Shown here: positions 25,233 to 35,880 of the stretch, piece by piece
How positions within the stretch are numbered: the stretch's first letter is position 1
How the letters are laid out: each line of letters begins with the position of its first letter
Source: Mycolicibacterium llatzerense
GTDB taxonomy: Bacteria > Actinomycetota > Actinomycetes > Mycobacteriales > Mycobacteriaceae
Assembly (NCBI RefSeq): GCF_000878195.1
Contig: NZ_JXST01000029.1
Coordinates: 1-64,000, forward strand
Direction of reading: 5' to 3'
DNA length: 64,000 bases
Program-made: the position numbers and the translations under genes
The notes under the pieces: model-generated
What the model saw: only the letters and a program-made list of their open reading frames with translations
Databases searched by the model: none
What the model was told of the DNA's origin: nothing

Positions 25233-26279
25233 TCAAGACGGCAGTACCAGGATCTTGACGTGCTCGTCGGGATTTCGCAGTGCTGTGAACGCATCTGCGA
25301 TGCCGTCGAGCCCGGTACGTCCGGTGATCAGGGCCTCGGCGTCGATCTCGCCGGCGGCCAGTCGGGCCAGCACCTTCTCGTAGGCCTGCTCGTACGGGCC
25401 GTGCCCGAAGTTGATCGCGATCTGCCGCATCTGGGCCACCACCGGGATGATGGTCTCCTCGGCGAACGGCGAGGCCACCACCTGAATCCGCGAACCCCAC
25501 GGCAGCGTGTGGGTCAGCGTGTTGAGCGTGCCGACACGCCCGCTGCATTCGTAGGCGATCAGCAGCCCGCCGCCGGTCTTGCCGCCGGCCAGCAATTCGT
25601 TGTAGACCTCGATCGGGTCCTGTTCGTTCGGGTCGACGACGATGTCGGCGCCCATCTTGGCGGCCAACTCACGCCGCTTCGGCGACGGTTCCGAGGCGAT
25701 GACGAGGTGCGCCCCGGCGGCCTTGGCAGCCAGGATCGTGCCCAAACCGATCGAGCCGCAGCCGATCACGAGCGCGGTGTCCGCGGGCTTCAGGCCCGAC
25801 TGCTGCATGTGCATCTCGCCGACGTGCAGCGGCTCGGCCAAGGAGGCATGTTCGAGCGACAAGCCGTCGGGCACGTGCCGGACCCAGAAGGCGTCGACGA
25901 CGATGCACTCACCGAAGGCGCCGTGGTAGTCGTTCGAGTAGCCGATGATCGTCGGCATCCCGTTCTGTTCGGTGGTGATACCCAGCCCCGTGACCCGGTC
26001 GCCCTCAGCGAAATCCTCGACACCCGGCCCGGTTTCGATGACGGTGCCGGCCCACTCGTGGCCGAGCACGACCGGACGAGTGGCGTCGAAAACAGCGAAC
26101 GGGAAGCCCGCGCCTGCGGCGACGGCCACGAACCGGCAGGGGTCCTTGGACATGCTCAGGTCACTGCCACAGATGCCGCAGGCGGCCACCTTGATCCGCA
26201 GCTGGCCCGCACCGGTGGCCGGCGGCTCCGGCACGTCGGTCACGGTGAACTGGCCGTCGATGAACTGTGCTGCCCTCAT
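25233..26279 (-). CDS. Zinc-binding MDR alcohol dehydrogenase
   Basis: A 348-residue medium-chain dehydrogenase. The catalytic zinc region CGICGSDLS is near residue 35, GHEWAGTV near 74, and the Rossmann motif VIGCGSIGLG near 172. The four-cysteine structural-zinc lobe of typical alcohol dehydrogenases is absent. It probably oxidises a secondary or primary alcohol with NAD(P). Its ATG overlaps the stop of the LLM monooxygenase by four bases (ATGA), so the two are translationally coupled. The pairing suggests an alcohol made by the monooxygenase is oxidised next; this is inference. Confidence 0.92.
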   Translation of the reverse strand: MRAAQFIDGQFTVTDVPEPPATGAGQLRIKVAACGICGSDLSMSKDPCRFVAVAAGAGFPFAVFDATRPVVLGHEWAGTVIETGPGVEDFAEGDRVTGLGITTEQNGMPTIIGYSNDYHGAFGECIVVDAFWVRHVPDGLSLEHASLAEPLHVGEMHMQQSGLKPADTALVIGCGSIGLGTILAAKAAGAHLVIASEPSPKRRELAAKMGADIVVDPNEQDPIEVYNELLAGGKTGGGLLIAYECSGRVGTLNTLTHTLPWGSRIQVVASPFAEETIIPVVAQMRQIAINFGHGPYEQAYEKVLARLAAGEIDAEALITGRTGLDGIADAFTALRNPDEHVKILVLPS

Positions 26280-27547
26280 GCGTGCGCTCCTGTCGAGATC
26301 GAGATCGTTGCGCCTGCCTGATCGGCGGCTCCGCCACCGGGCGCCGGAGTGGCGGGCAGGTCAGTCGGCTGCCCGTAGTAGTCGGTGTACGCCTTGGTGA
26401 TGGCGCCGACCAGGTTGCCGATCAGCACCTCTGAGTTGTCTTGTGCGAACTGCAGACTGGCCTGACGGGCGACGTTGCGACGGCGGAAGTGCGGGATGAC
26501 CTCGGACGCGAACAGCTCGTAGCTGCGCTTGGTGTTCTCCCAGTCGGCCAGGTCCACGTGCATGATCAGCAGGGTGCCGAAGCCGCCGGTCTTCTCGATC
26601 AAGCGATCGATCTGGGCGATGGCGTCTTCCGGCGTGCCGATGATCGCCTGGCCGAACTCACCGAGCGACTCATTGCGCCAGTAGTCGATGATGCCGGCCG
26701 GGGTCTGCGCCCAGTCGGGGTTGATGCCCTGCTGGCGGTTGACGTACTCGGCGATGGCGTGGATGCGGCGACTGACGGCGCGCTCGGCTTCTTCCCGGGT
26801 CTCGGCGATGAACATCGGGTTGACCAGACGCCAGGTTTCGCGGTTGGCGACGTAGCCATTTTCGGCCGAAACCTGTTCGTACACACCCCAGTTGCGGTCC
26901 AGCGACTCGTAGCCGGCCTGCGAGCTGGCAGCCAGCGACAGCAGCGACAGGCCGTGCTTGCCGGCCAGCACCGAACCGTTGGGCGAGATGGTCGAAGCGG
27001 TGGCGACCTCGATGCCGGCCGGGTTGTAGGTCGGCAGCTGAGCGCGGGCGTCGCGCAGGGTGAACCAGTCGGTCTCCATGTTGACGACCTCACCGCGCAG
27101 CAGTGCGAGCACGGCCTCCAGGGCCTCACCCTGCATGCGGCGCTGGTTGGTGGTCGTGATGCCCATCATGTGCGCGTCGAGCGGGATCTTGCCGGGGCCG
27201 GTACCGACGATCAGCCGGCCGCGGGTCTGCAGGTCCAGCTGGGTGATGCGGTCCGCGGTGATCAGCGGGTGGTGGTACGGCAGCGACATCACACCGGTGC
27301 CGAAGCGGATGCGCTCGGTGCGCTCGGCCGCGGCGGCGATGAACACATCGGGCGCCGGGACGATCTCGGCGCCGGTCGAGTGGTGCTCCCCCATCCACGC
27401 CTCTTCGAAACCGAGGTGGTCCAGGTGGGTCATCAGGTCGATGTCGCGGCGCAACTGCAGCGCCGGGTCGGCGTTGAGCGGATGGTACGGGGCGAGGAAC
27501 GCCCCGAATTTCATGGACGTCGGGCTCCACTGGGCAGCGCTGCTCAC
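26276..27547 (-). CDS. LLM-class monooxygenase (limonene 1,2-monooxygenase-like)
   Basis: A 423-residue luciferase-like enzyme. It starts MKFGAFLAPYHPL after about 11 residues and carries EEAWMGEHHSTGAEIVPAP, RIRFGTGVMSLPYHHPL and ATASTISPNGSVLAGKHG, patterns of the LimB/LLM group that hydroxylates or epoxidises terpenes and related molecules with a reduced flavin. The C-terminal Pro/Ala/Gly-rich tail looks disordered. GTG 27547 with AGGAG upstream is preferred to ATG 27610. It forms a coupled pair with the alcohol dehydrogenase and lies downstream of a TetR gene with a palindrome at 27617 between them. Confidence 0.9.
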   Translation of the reverse strand: MSSAAQWSPTSMKFGAFLAPYHPLNADPALQLRRDIDLMTHLDHLGFEEAWMGEHHSTGAEIVPAPDVFIAAAAERTERIRFGTGVMSLPYHHPLITADRITQLDLQTRGRLIVGTGPGKIPLDAHMMGITTTNQRRMQGEALEAVLALLRGEVVNMETDWFTLRDARAQLPTYNPAGIEVATASTISPNGSVLAGKHGLSLLSLAASSQAGYESLDRNWGVYEQVSAENGYVANRETWRLVNPMFIAETREEAERAVSRRIHAIAEYVNRQQGINPDWAQTPAGIIDYWRNESLGEFGQAIIGTPEDAIAQIDRLIEKTGGFGTLLIMHVDLADWENTKRSYELFASEVIPHFRRRNVARQASLQFAQDNSEVLIGNLVGAITKAYTDYYGQPTDLPATPAPGGGAADQAGATISISTGAHA

Positions 27548-27616
27548 GGTGGTCTCCTGGTTCTCGGTGAGGGATGTCTCGGCTTTCTCGGCCGACTGTA
27601 ATCCGATCACTCGATT

Positions 27617-27630
27617 GGATCAAGTGATCC
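27617..27630. promoter_or_regulatory. Palindrome GGATCA-AG-TGATCC upstream of the LLM gene
   Basis: A perfect 14-base palindrome (16 with flanking T and A) lies 70 bases upstream of the LLM start, beside a weaker overlapping dyad (atcc-ggat, about 27601-27620). It is a candidate operator for the TetR protein encoded just upstream. Confidence 0.55.
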
Positions 27631-27738
27631 ATAAATATCAGCCGCGCCGGGTCCGGCTTTGCGCAGGTAGAGGCATACGGGCGCGCGGGAGGTCGCGAGC
27701 TATCCGCGAATTTTCAGGTAGTTACTTCACCTTCGGCG

Positions 27739-28380
27739 TCAGGAATTGAGCAGGCGCTCGGTGCCGCCGACGACAAACGTCACGAGGTCTTCGTAGAACG
27801 CTTCCAGAGCCGGGGAGGAGAGCTTGGCCCGGTCCCATTCGTCGGCCCGGCTCAGGCCCTGTACGAAGCCCATGATCGACACCGCCCAGCGCGCCTCCAG
27901 CCGGTCCTCGGCCGCGTTCGGGAAGGTCCGGCGGACCTGCGCCAGCAGGGCGACGCGCAGCTTGGGCTCGATGGTTTCGTCGGCCGGACCGGCCTGGGTG
28001 ATCTGCGCCATGATCTTGATCCAGCGCATCCCGCGGGTGCGTTGGCGACGCAACAGATCGAGATAGGGTGCGGTGACGGCGCGGACCAACGCGTCGGGCG
28101 ACGGCGCGGCCGAATCCGCTGCCAGCACATCGACATTCGCCTGGATGGCCGAGCCCACCGCGGCGCCGAGGTCCAGCACCACCGCGCGCAGCAGTTCGTC
28201 CTTGGAACCGAAGTGGTAGTGCACCGACGCGGCGCCGAGGCCGGCCGCGGCGTTGACCGAACGCACCGAGACGGCGTCCACGCCCAGCTCGGCGAACAGC
28301 TTCTCGGCCGTCTTCACCAACTTGGCGCGGGTGGCATTGCCCTGGCGGTTCTGCGATGTGCCCGACACGTCGAAAAGCAT
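27739..28380 (-). CDS. TetR-family regulator
   Basis: A 213-residue TetR protein. The HTH is near residues 32-53 (VRSVNAAAGLGAASVHYHFG), and a C-terminal ligand domain includes RQRTRGMRWIKIMAQITQAG. ATG 28380 begins one base after the pucR stop, with no ribosome binding site of its own, so it is probably translated by coupling to pucR. It may also control the LLM-alcohol dehydrogenase pair downstream through the 27617 palindrome. The upstream ATG at 28404 would lie inside pucR and is less likely. Confidence 0.9.
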   Translation of the reverse strand: MLFDVSGTSQNRQGNATRAKLVKTAEKLFAELGVDAVSVRSVNAAAGLGAASVHYHFGSKDELLRAVVLDLGAAVGSAIQANVDVLAADSAAPSPDALVRAVTAPYLDLLRRQRTRGMRWIKIMAQITQAGPADETIEPKLRVALLAQVRRTFPNAAEDRLEARWAVSIMGFVQGLSRADEWDRAKLSSPALEAFYEDLVTFVVGGTERLLNS

Positions 28381-28381
28381 G

Positions 28382-30007
28382 TCACAGCGTTGCGCCGCCG
28401 CCACTGAACGCGTTTCGTGTCTCGAGGATCAGCAGCGCCACATGCAGTGAGGTCGCCGACTCACCGTCGGCGAGATCGACGCCCAGAATCTGCTCGATAC
28501 GGTTCAACTTCGCATAGAGCGACGGCCGACTCAGATGCAGGCGCGACGCCAGCGCCGACTTGTTGCCGCCGAGTTCCAGGTATCCGCGCAGCACGTCCAG
28601 CAGACCGGCAGCGGACTCGATGTCGTGCAGGATCAGCGCGCGCAACTCCCCTTCGGCGAACCGCTGCAGCCGCGGGTCCGTCCGCAGCATCGACAGCAAG
28701 CCACGCAGCCTGATGTCCGCGACCCGAAAGCAGACCCGCTGCGAGGCAGGCAAAGACAGCGCGGCCTCGGCGACGTGCGCGGCGTCGGTGATGCGGTGAA
28801 TGGCATCGATCAACCCCGGCGCCGGCGTGCCGACGCCGAGCACCAGGCCATGGGCGTCGACGGCACGTTCGGCATCCCGGCGCAACGCCCGACCCAGCGG
28901 TTCCAGCGCGCTGCCCGGGCGCATGTTCAGCGACAGCACCATGGCGATCTCTCCGGGCCCGCGCAACGAGAACAATCCGCTGTGGCCCAACGCTTTCACC
29001 GACCGGGTCACGGCGTCGAGCAGACGGGCACTGCGACGTTGCTCTGAAACGGGATCGGCGTCCGCACCATCCTTCGGGGCCCATCCCGCGATCCGCAAGG
29101 TCGCGGGCAGGTATTGCGACGCCGGACGCAGACCCAGCGCGAACGCGCGTGCGGTCGCTTCGTCCTCGAACCGGATGCGTTCGCGCGCAACGTCTTCCAG
29201 CAACCCGGCCTGCGCCTGATGTTCGATGTCCGTGCGGCCGCGTTCTGCCATGCGGTGCAGCACCAGCGCCTGGGAGGCCCGCTCCAGCACCATGGTGAAC
29301 CTGGCGGCCACGTCGTCGGAGGGACTCAGCGCGATCAGGCGGCCCCACGCGTCCTCGCCGCGACCCACCTCGCTGATCACCCAGTCGTCGGTCCGTTCGG
29401 CCCCGGTCTCGTGCTGGCGGGATCGACGTTGCCAGTCCCGCAACACATCCGAGGTCGGATGTCCCGCAGTCGCCACCGCCATCGCCTGGTGGGTGAGGTC
29501 CTCGAGCACGACGGGCGCACCGAGCAGATTCGCCGCCGCCTCGGCGATCCCGGCCGGTGTGGCCCGGCGCATGCTCAGATCGGTGAACACCTCGTGCGTC
29601 TGCCGCGCGAAATCGACCTCCTGGTACTGATCGGCGACGATCACCCGGTGCACCTGTTCGGTCACCTCGACGAACTTGATCACCCGGCGCACCGCCACCA
29701 GGGCCAGCCCCAGTTCCTCGGCGATGGCCCCGACATTGACCGGCAGCGGCACGGCGCCGGCACCCAGTTCGACGACGACGCCGACGGCGTGTGCCGCCGC
29801 GACCGACCGCAGGTAGTCCAGCGGCGCCGCCCGCAGCGCGGCGCCGGTCGTCAGCACCAGTTCGCCACCCTGCAGGACGTCCGACAGGTCCGGGACGTCA
29901 CTGACGTGGACCCAGCGGATCGGGCGGTCGAGCCCGTGCGCACAGAGAATCTCGGGTTCGCCCTGCTGGATGACCGGCAGGGCGACGATCTCGGCGACGG
30001 TCGGCAT
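28382..30007 (-). CDS. PucR-family transcriptional regulator
   Basis: A 541-residue regulator. The N-terminal PucR ligand domain (about residues 8-125: WVHVSDVPDLSDVLQGGELVL) is followed by a central GGDEF-like/CdaR middle region and a C-terminal HTH_30 (about 480-530: ELGGNKSALASRLHLSRPSL). PucR/CdaR proteins control purine, pyrimidine-derivative or amino-acid catabolism. It is divergent from the mmsA operon, which it probably controls. A perfect 17-base palindrome overlaps its own ATG. It is co-transcribed with a TetR gene one base downstream. Confidence 0.92.
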   Translation of the reverse strand: MPTVAEIVALPVIQQGEPEILCAHGLDRPIRWVHVSDVPDLSDVLQGGELVLTTGAALRAAPLDYLRSVAAAHAVGVVVELGAGAVPLPVNVGAIAEELGLALVAVRRVIKFVEVTEQVHRVIVADQYQEVDFARQTHEVFTDLSMRRATPAGIAEAAANLLGAPVVLEDLTHQAMAVATAGHPTSDVLRDWQRRSRQHETGAERTDDWVISEVGRGEDAWGRLIALSPSDDVAARFTMVLERASQALVLHRMAERGRTDIEHQAQAGLLEDVARERIRFEDEATARAFALGLRPASQYLPATLRIAGWAPKDGADADPVSEQRRSARLLDAVTRSVKALGHSGLFSLRGPGEIAMVLSLNMRPGSALEPLGRALRRDAERAVDAHGLVLGVGTPAPGLIDAIHRITDAAHVAEAALSLPASQRVCFRVADIRLRGLLSMLRTDPRLQRFAEGELRALILHDIESAAGLLDVLRGYLELGGNKSALASRLHLSRPSLYAKLNRIEQILGVDLADGESATSLHVALLILETRNAFSGGGATL

Positions 30008-30022
30008 TTACAAAGTGTAAAT
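30006..30022. promoter_or_regulatory. Palindrome ATTTACA-AAG-TGTAAAT overlapping the pucR start codon
   Basis: Perfect 7-base arms with a 3-base spacer; the ATG of pucR (30007-30005) uses the last bases of one arm. A protein bound here would block initiation of pucR and could also act on the divergent mmsA promoter. It is a likely autoregulatory site. Confidence 0.65.
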
Positions 30023-30062
30023 CTAGAGACGCAACTTGATACAGATTGACGGCCATTTCGGG

Positions 30063-30080
30063 GCTTGCCGCGGGGCAAGC
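30063..30080. promoter_or_regulatory. Inverted repeat GCTTGCC/GGCAAGC upstream of mmsA
   Basis: Perfect 7-base arms with the 4-base spacer GCGG lie 43 bases before the mmsA ATG. It could be a regulator binding site or a leader hairpin of the mmsA operon; the position fits either. Confidence 0.5.
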
Positions 30081-30122
30081 TGAGTGCACACCCCGCACCG
30101 ACCAGGAAGGCAAACCTCGACG

Positions 30123-31631
30123 ATGACCACCACGCAGACCATCTCGCACTGGATCAACAACGACATCTTCACCGGATCCTCGGGACAGTCGGCACCGGTC
30201 ACCAACCCGGCCACCGGCGAGGTCACCGGTCAGGTCACACTGGCCGGCGTCGAGGACGCGCAGGCCGTCATCAACGCGGCCGTCGCCGCCTTCCCCGGCT
30301 GGCGCGACACCTCGATCACCAAGCGCGTGCAGACCCTGTTCACCTTCCGCGAGCTGCTCAACGCCCGCCGCGAGGAGCTGGCCGCGATCATCACCGCCGA
30401 ACACGGCAAGGTGCTCTCCGACGCCATGGGCGAGGTCGCCCGTGGCATCGAGGTCGTCGAATTCGCCTGCGGCATCCCGCATCTGCTCAAGGGCGGCTAC
30501 TCGGAGAACGCCTCCACCAACGTCGACGTCTACAACATCCGGCAGGCCCTCGGCCCGGTCGCCATCATCGCGCCGTTCAACTTCCCGGCCATGGTCCCGA
30601 TGTGGTTCTTCCCCATCGCCATCGCCGCCGGCAACACCGTCGTGGTCAAGCCGTCGGAGAAGGACCCGTCCTCGTCGCTGTGGATGGCCGAACTGTGGAA
30701 GGAAGCCGGCCTGCCCGACGGCGTCTTCAACGTCCTGCAGGGCGACAAGACCGCCGTCGACGAGCTGCTGACCAACCCCGCGATCAAGGCCGTCTCGTTC
30801 GTCGGCTCCACCCCGATCGCGCAGTACGTCTACCGGACCGCCACCGCCTCCGGCAAGCGCGTCCAGGCCCTCGGCGGCGCCAAGAACCACGCGGTGATCC
30901 TGCCCGACGCCGACCTGGATCTGGCCGCCGACAGCATGGTCAACGCGGGCTTCGGCTCGGCCGGTGAGCGCTGCATGGCCATCTCGGCCTGCGTCGCGGT
31001 CGGACCGATCGCCGACGACCTGGTCGCCAAGATCGTCGACCGTGCCGCCTCCATCAAGACCGGAGACGGCACCAAGGACTCGGACATGGGTCCGCTGATC
31101 ACCAAGGTGCACCGCGACAAGGTGGCCTCCTACATCGACGCCGGCGAAGCCGAGGGCGCCAAGGTCGTGCTCGATGGCCGCAATGTTGTGGTGGACGGCA
31201 CCGACGATCTCTCCCAAGGCTTCTGGCTCGGCCCGACCCTGCTGGACAACGTGACCCCCGAGATGAGCGTCTACACCGACGAGATCTTCGGCCCCGTGCT
31301 GTCGGTCGTCCGCGTCGAAACCTACGACGAGGCCCTGCAACTGATCAACAACAACCCCTACGGCAACGGCACCGCGATCTTCACCAACGACGGCGGCGCG
31401 GCCCGCCGGTTCCAGAACGAGGTCGAGGTCGGCATGGTCGGCATCAACGTCCCGATCCCGGTTCCCATGGCGTTCTTCAGCTTCGGCGGCTGGAAGGCCT
31501 CGCTGTTCGGCGACACCCACGCCTACGGCCCCGAAGGCGTGCAGTTCTTCACCCGCGCCAAGGCCGTCACCCAGCGCTGGGCCGACCCCAGCCACGGCGG
31601 CATCAACCTCGGCTTCCCCGAGAACAACTGA
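30123..31631 (+). CDS. mmsA: CoA-acylating methylmalonate-semialdehyde dehydrogenase
   Basis: A 502-residue aldehyde dehydrogenase of the MmsA type. It converts methylmalonate semialdehyde or malonate semialdehyde to propionyl-CoA or acetyl-CoA with NAD and CoA. Diagnostic segments are APFNFPAMVPMWFFPIAIA, VVVKPSEKDPS and the nucleophile in GERCMAIS (Cys284). ATG 30123 follows AGGAAGG. It is the first gene of a likely six-gene operon, divergent from pucR. With the next-gene aminotransferase it completes the route from beta-alanine or beta-aminoisobutyrate to an acyl-CoA. Confidence 0.93.
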   Translation: MTTTQTISHWINNDIFTGSSGQSAPVTNPATGEVTGQVTLAGVEDAQAVINAAVAAFPGWRDTSITKRVQTLFTFRELLNARREELAAIITAEHGKVLSDAMGEVARGIEVVEFACGIPHLLKGGYSENASTNVDVYNIRQALGPVAIIAPFNFPAMVPMWFFPIAIAAGNTVVVKPSEKDPSSSLWMAELWKEAGLPDGVFNVLQGDKTAVDELLTNPAIKAVSFVGSTPIAQYVYRTATASGKRVQALGGAKNHAVILPDADLDLAADSMVNAGFGSAGERCMAISACVAVGPIADDLVAKIVDRAASIKTGDGTKDSDMGPLITKVHRDKVASYIDAGEAEGAKVVLDGRNVVVDGTDDLSQGFWLGPTLLDNVTPEMSVYTDEIFGPVLSVVRVETYDEALQLINNNPYGNGTAIFTNDGGAARRFQNEVEVGMVGINVPIPVPMAFFSFGGWKASLFGDTHAYGPEGVQFFTRAKAVTQRWADPSHGGINLGFPENN

Positions 31632-31658
31632 TCGCGCGACCCAGACAGAGGACCTGAC

Positions 31659-33041
31659 ATGACCCTCGCCACAGACCACCTCCTGCCCGCCGGCCACACC
31701 GTCGACTCGATGCGCGCCGAAGCCGAGCGCGCCTACGCGCTGGACCGCGCCCACGTCTTCCACTCGTGGTCGGCCCAGGCCGCGCTCAAGCCCATGACCG
31801 TCACCGCGGCCGAAGGCAGCTACTTCTGGGACGGCGACGGCAACCGGCTGCTCGACTTCTCCTCTCAGCTGGTCAACACCAATATCGGCCACCAGCACCC
31901 GAAAGTCGTTGCGGCGATTCAGGAACAGGCCGCCACGCTGTGCACCATCGCGCCGCAGCATGCCAACGCCGCACGTTCCGAGGCCGCCCGGCTGATCGCC
32001 GAGCTGACCCCCGGCGACCTGAACCACATCTTCTTCACGGGCGGCGGCGCCGACGCCAACGAGCACGCCGTGCGCATGGCCCGGCTGCACACCGGCAAGC
32101 ACAAGGTGCTCGCCCGGTACCGCTCCTACCACGGTGGCACCGACCTGGCGATCAACCTGACCGGCGACCCGCGGCGGTTCGCCAACGATCGCGGCGCGGC
32201 CGGCGTCGTGCACTTCAACGGACCGTTCCTGTACCGCTCGGTGTTCCACGCCGAAACCGAGGAGCAGGAATCGGCGCGGGCCCTCGACGAGCTGCAGCGA
32301 GTCATCGAACTCGAAGGCGCATCGACCATCGCCGCGATCATCCTGGAGTCCATCCCGGGGACCGCCGGCATCATGGTGCCGCCGTCCGGCTACCTGGCGG
32401 GCGTGCGCACACTGTGCGACAGGTACGGCATCATGATGATCGCCGACGAGGTGATGTCCGGCTTCGGCCGGTCCGGAAAATGGTTCGCCATCAACCACTT
32501 TGACGTCGTTCCGGATCTGCTGACGTTCGCCAAGGGCGTCAACTCCGGTTACGTGCCGCTCGGCGGCGTCGCGATCTGCGACGCCATCAACCAGACCTTC
32601 GCCGAACGCGCCTATCCGGGGGGCCTGACCTACTCCGGGCACCCGCTGGCCGCCGCGGCAGTGGTCGCGACCATCAACGCCATGCGTGACGAAGGCATCG
32701 TCGAGAACGCCGCCCGCCTGGGTGCGGACATCATCGGACCTGCCCTGCGGGACTTCGCGCAGCGGCACCCCAGCGTCGGCGAGGTGCGTGGCGCGGGCGT
32801 GTTCTGGGCCGTCGAACTGGTCAAGGACCAGACATCGCGGGAACCGTTGGCGCCCTACGGCGGCACCAGCGACGCGATGAACGCGGTCGTCGCCTTCTGC
32901 AAGGAGAACGGCCTGATGCCGTTCACCAACTTCAACCGCATCCACGTGGTGCCGCCGTGCAATGCCAGCGACGACGAGGTCCGCACCGGACTCGCCATCC
33001 TGGACCGCGCGCTCGACGTGGCGGACCGGTACGCCGGTTAG
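31659..33041 (+). CDS. Class III (omega) aminotransferase
   Basis: A 460-residue PLP-dependent class III aminotransferase. The cofactor aspartate is in IADEVMSGFGRSG and the Schiff-base lysine is Lys292 in TFAKGVNSGYVPLGGV. Class III enzymes transaminate beta-alanine, GABA, ornithine or similar omega-amino acids. Adjacency to mmsA, 27 bases upstream, points to a beta-amino acid:pyruvate (or 2-oxoglutarate) aminotransferase feeding malonate or methylmalonate semialdehyde; this is inference from context. ATG 31659 has AGAGGA upstream. Confidence 0.92.
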   Translation: MTLATDHLLPAGHTVDSMRAEAERAYALDRAHVFHSWSAQAALKPMTVTAAEGSYFWDGDGNRLLDFSSQLVNTNIGHQHPKVVAAIQEQAATLCTIAPQHANAARSEAARLIAELTPGDLNHIFFTGGGADANEHAVRMARLHTGKHKVLARYRSYHGGTDLAINLTGDPRRFANDRGAAGVVHFNGPFLYRSVFHAETEEQESARALDELQRVIELEGASTIAAIILESIPGTAGIMVPPSGYLAGVRTLCDRYGIMMIADEVMSGFGRSGKWFAINHFDVVPDLLTFAKGVNSGYVPLGGVAICDAINQTFAERAYPGGLTYSGHPLAAAAVVATINAMRDEGIVENAARLGADIIGPALRDFAQRHPSVGEVRGAGVFWAVELVKDQTSREPLAPYGGTSDAMNAVVAFCKENGLMPFTNFNRIHVVPPCNASDDEVRTGLAILDRALDVADRYAG

Positions 33042-33056
33042 AGGTACTGTCGGCCG

Positions 33057-33781
33057 GTGCGGATAGCCCTGTTCGCGACCTGCCTCGCCGACGCCATGTT
33101 TCCGGCTGCCGCCATCGCCACGGTGCGGCTCCTGGAACGCCTCGGCCACCAGGTGGCGTTTCCCGCCGGGCAGACCTGCTGCGGGCAGATGCACGTCAAC
33201 ACCGGCTACCTGCGCGAGGCCGTGCCCCTGGTGCGCAACCACGTCGACGTATTCAGCGGCTTCGATGCCGTCGTGGCGCCCTCGGGATCGTGCGTCGGGT
33301 CGGCGCGCCACCAGCATGCGATGGTGGCCCGGCGTGCCGGTGACACCGACCTGGCCGCCCGAGCCGAATCGGTTGCGGCACAAACCTTTGAGCTCTCCGA
33401 GTTCCTGGTCGACGTGCTCGGCGTCGATGATGTCGGCGCCTACTATCCACACCGCGTCACCTACCACCCGACGTGCCACTCGCTACGAATGCTCGGTGTC
33501 GGCGACAAGCCACTGCGCCTGTTGCGCAACGTCCGGGGCCTGACCCTGGTCGAGTTGCCGCAGGCCGAATCCTGTTGCGGCTTCGGCGGCACCTTCGCGT
33601 TGAAGAACGCCGATGTGTCCACCGCGATGCTCGCGGACAAGATGTCGAACATCGCGACGACGGGCGCCGAGGTGTGCACCGCGGGCGACTCGTCGTGCCT
33701 CATGCATATCGGGGGTGGCCTGAGCCGCGCCGGCAGCGACGTCCGCACCGTGCATCTGGCCGAAATCCTGGCGGCCACACC

Positions 33782-33785
<4 letters not shown>
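33057..33785 (+). CDS. lutA: LutA/YkgE-type iron-sulfur protein of lactate utilisation
   Basis: A 242-residue cysteine-rich (CCG-domain) protein with two repeats: QTCCGQMHVNTGY and YHPTCHSLRMLG, then ESCCGFGGTFALKN and AGDSSCLMHIGG. LutA works with LutB and LutC in oxidation of L-lactate to pyruvate in the cytoplasm. GTG 33057 starts 15 bases after the aminotransferase gene. Its stop overlaps the lutB ATG (ATGA). The set lutABC is complete and has standard order. Confidence 0.92.
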
Positions 33786-35253
<1,468 letters not shown>

Positions 35254-35257
<4 letters not shown>

Positions 35258-35868
35258 GCGACGCACGGGCGGTGGTACTGGGACGCATCCGCGCCGCGCT
35301 CGGGACGGACACCCCGGCCGCGGTGCCGGTGCCACGCGACTACGAGCGGCAGCCGTCGACCGGCAGCGGTGACGTCGAGCGGTTCGCCGAGACGGTGGCC
35401 GACTACCGGGCGCAGGTGCATCGCGTCAGACCGGACGAGGCGGCGACGACGATCGGCGCGCTGGTCTCCGGGATCGCCGTGATGCCCGCGGACCTGCCAC
35501 CGGACTGGGTGAGCGGCATCCGCACCGTCGTCGACGAACCACCCGTCGGCCTCGACGTGCTGGACAGTGTCGATGCGGTGGTGACCGGCTGTGCCCTCGG
35601 GATCGCAGCCACCGGCACCATCGTGCTGGATGCCGGTGCGGCACAGGGCCGTCGTGCGCTGACGTTGGTACCCGACCATCACATCTGCGTCATCCGGGCC
35701 GACCAGATCGTCGATACCGTGCCGCAGGCCTTCGCGGCCCTGGACCCGTCGCGTCCACTGACGTTCATCTCCGGGCCGAGCGCGACGAGCGACATCGAAC
35801 TGCAGCGCGTCGAAGGCGTACACGGTCCGCGCACCCTCGACGTGGTGATCGTCGGAGCCGGCCGGTAA
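35254..35868 (+). CDS. lutC: LutC-type lactate utilisation protein (LUD domain)
   Basis: A 204-residue LUD-domain protein. The typical segments VTGCALGIAATGTIVLDAG, LVPDHHICVIRADQIV and FISGPSATSDIELQRVEGVHGP, the last ending in the conserved HGPR, are present. It is the third subunit of the L-lactate oxidation complex. The ATG overlaps the lutB stop by four bases, and the gene is followed 12 bases later by the epoxide hydrolase gene, which may share the transcript. Confidence 0.92.
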
Positions 35869-35880
35869 GAATGGTTGATT

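Noticed and set aside
29898..33479. A 1193-codon open frame on the minus strand opposite mmsA, the aminotransferase and lutA
   Set aside because: It is the antisense of three clear enzymes and arises from high third-position GC. Its translation is low-complexity Gly/Val/Asp/Arg with no family motif.
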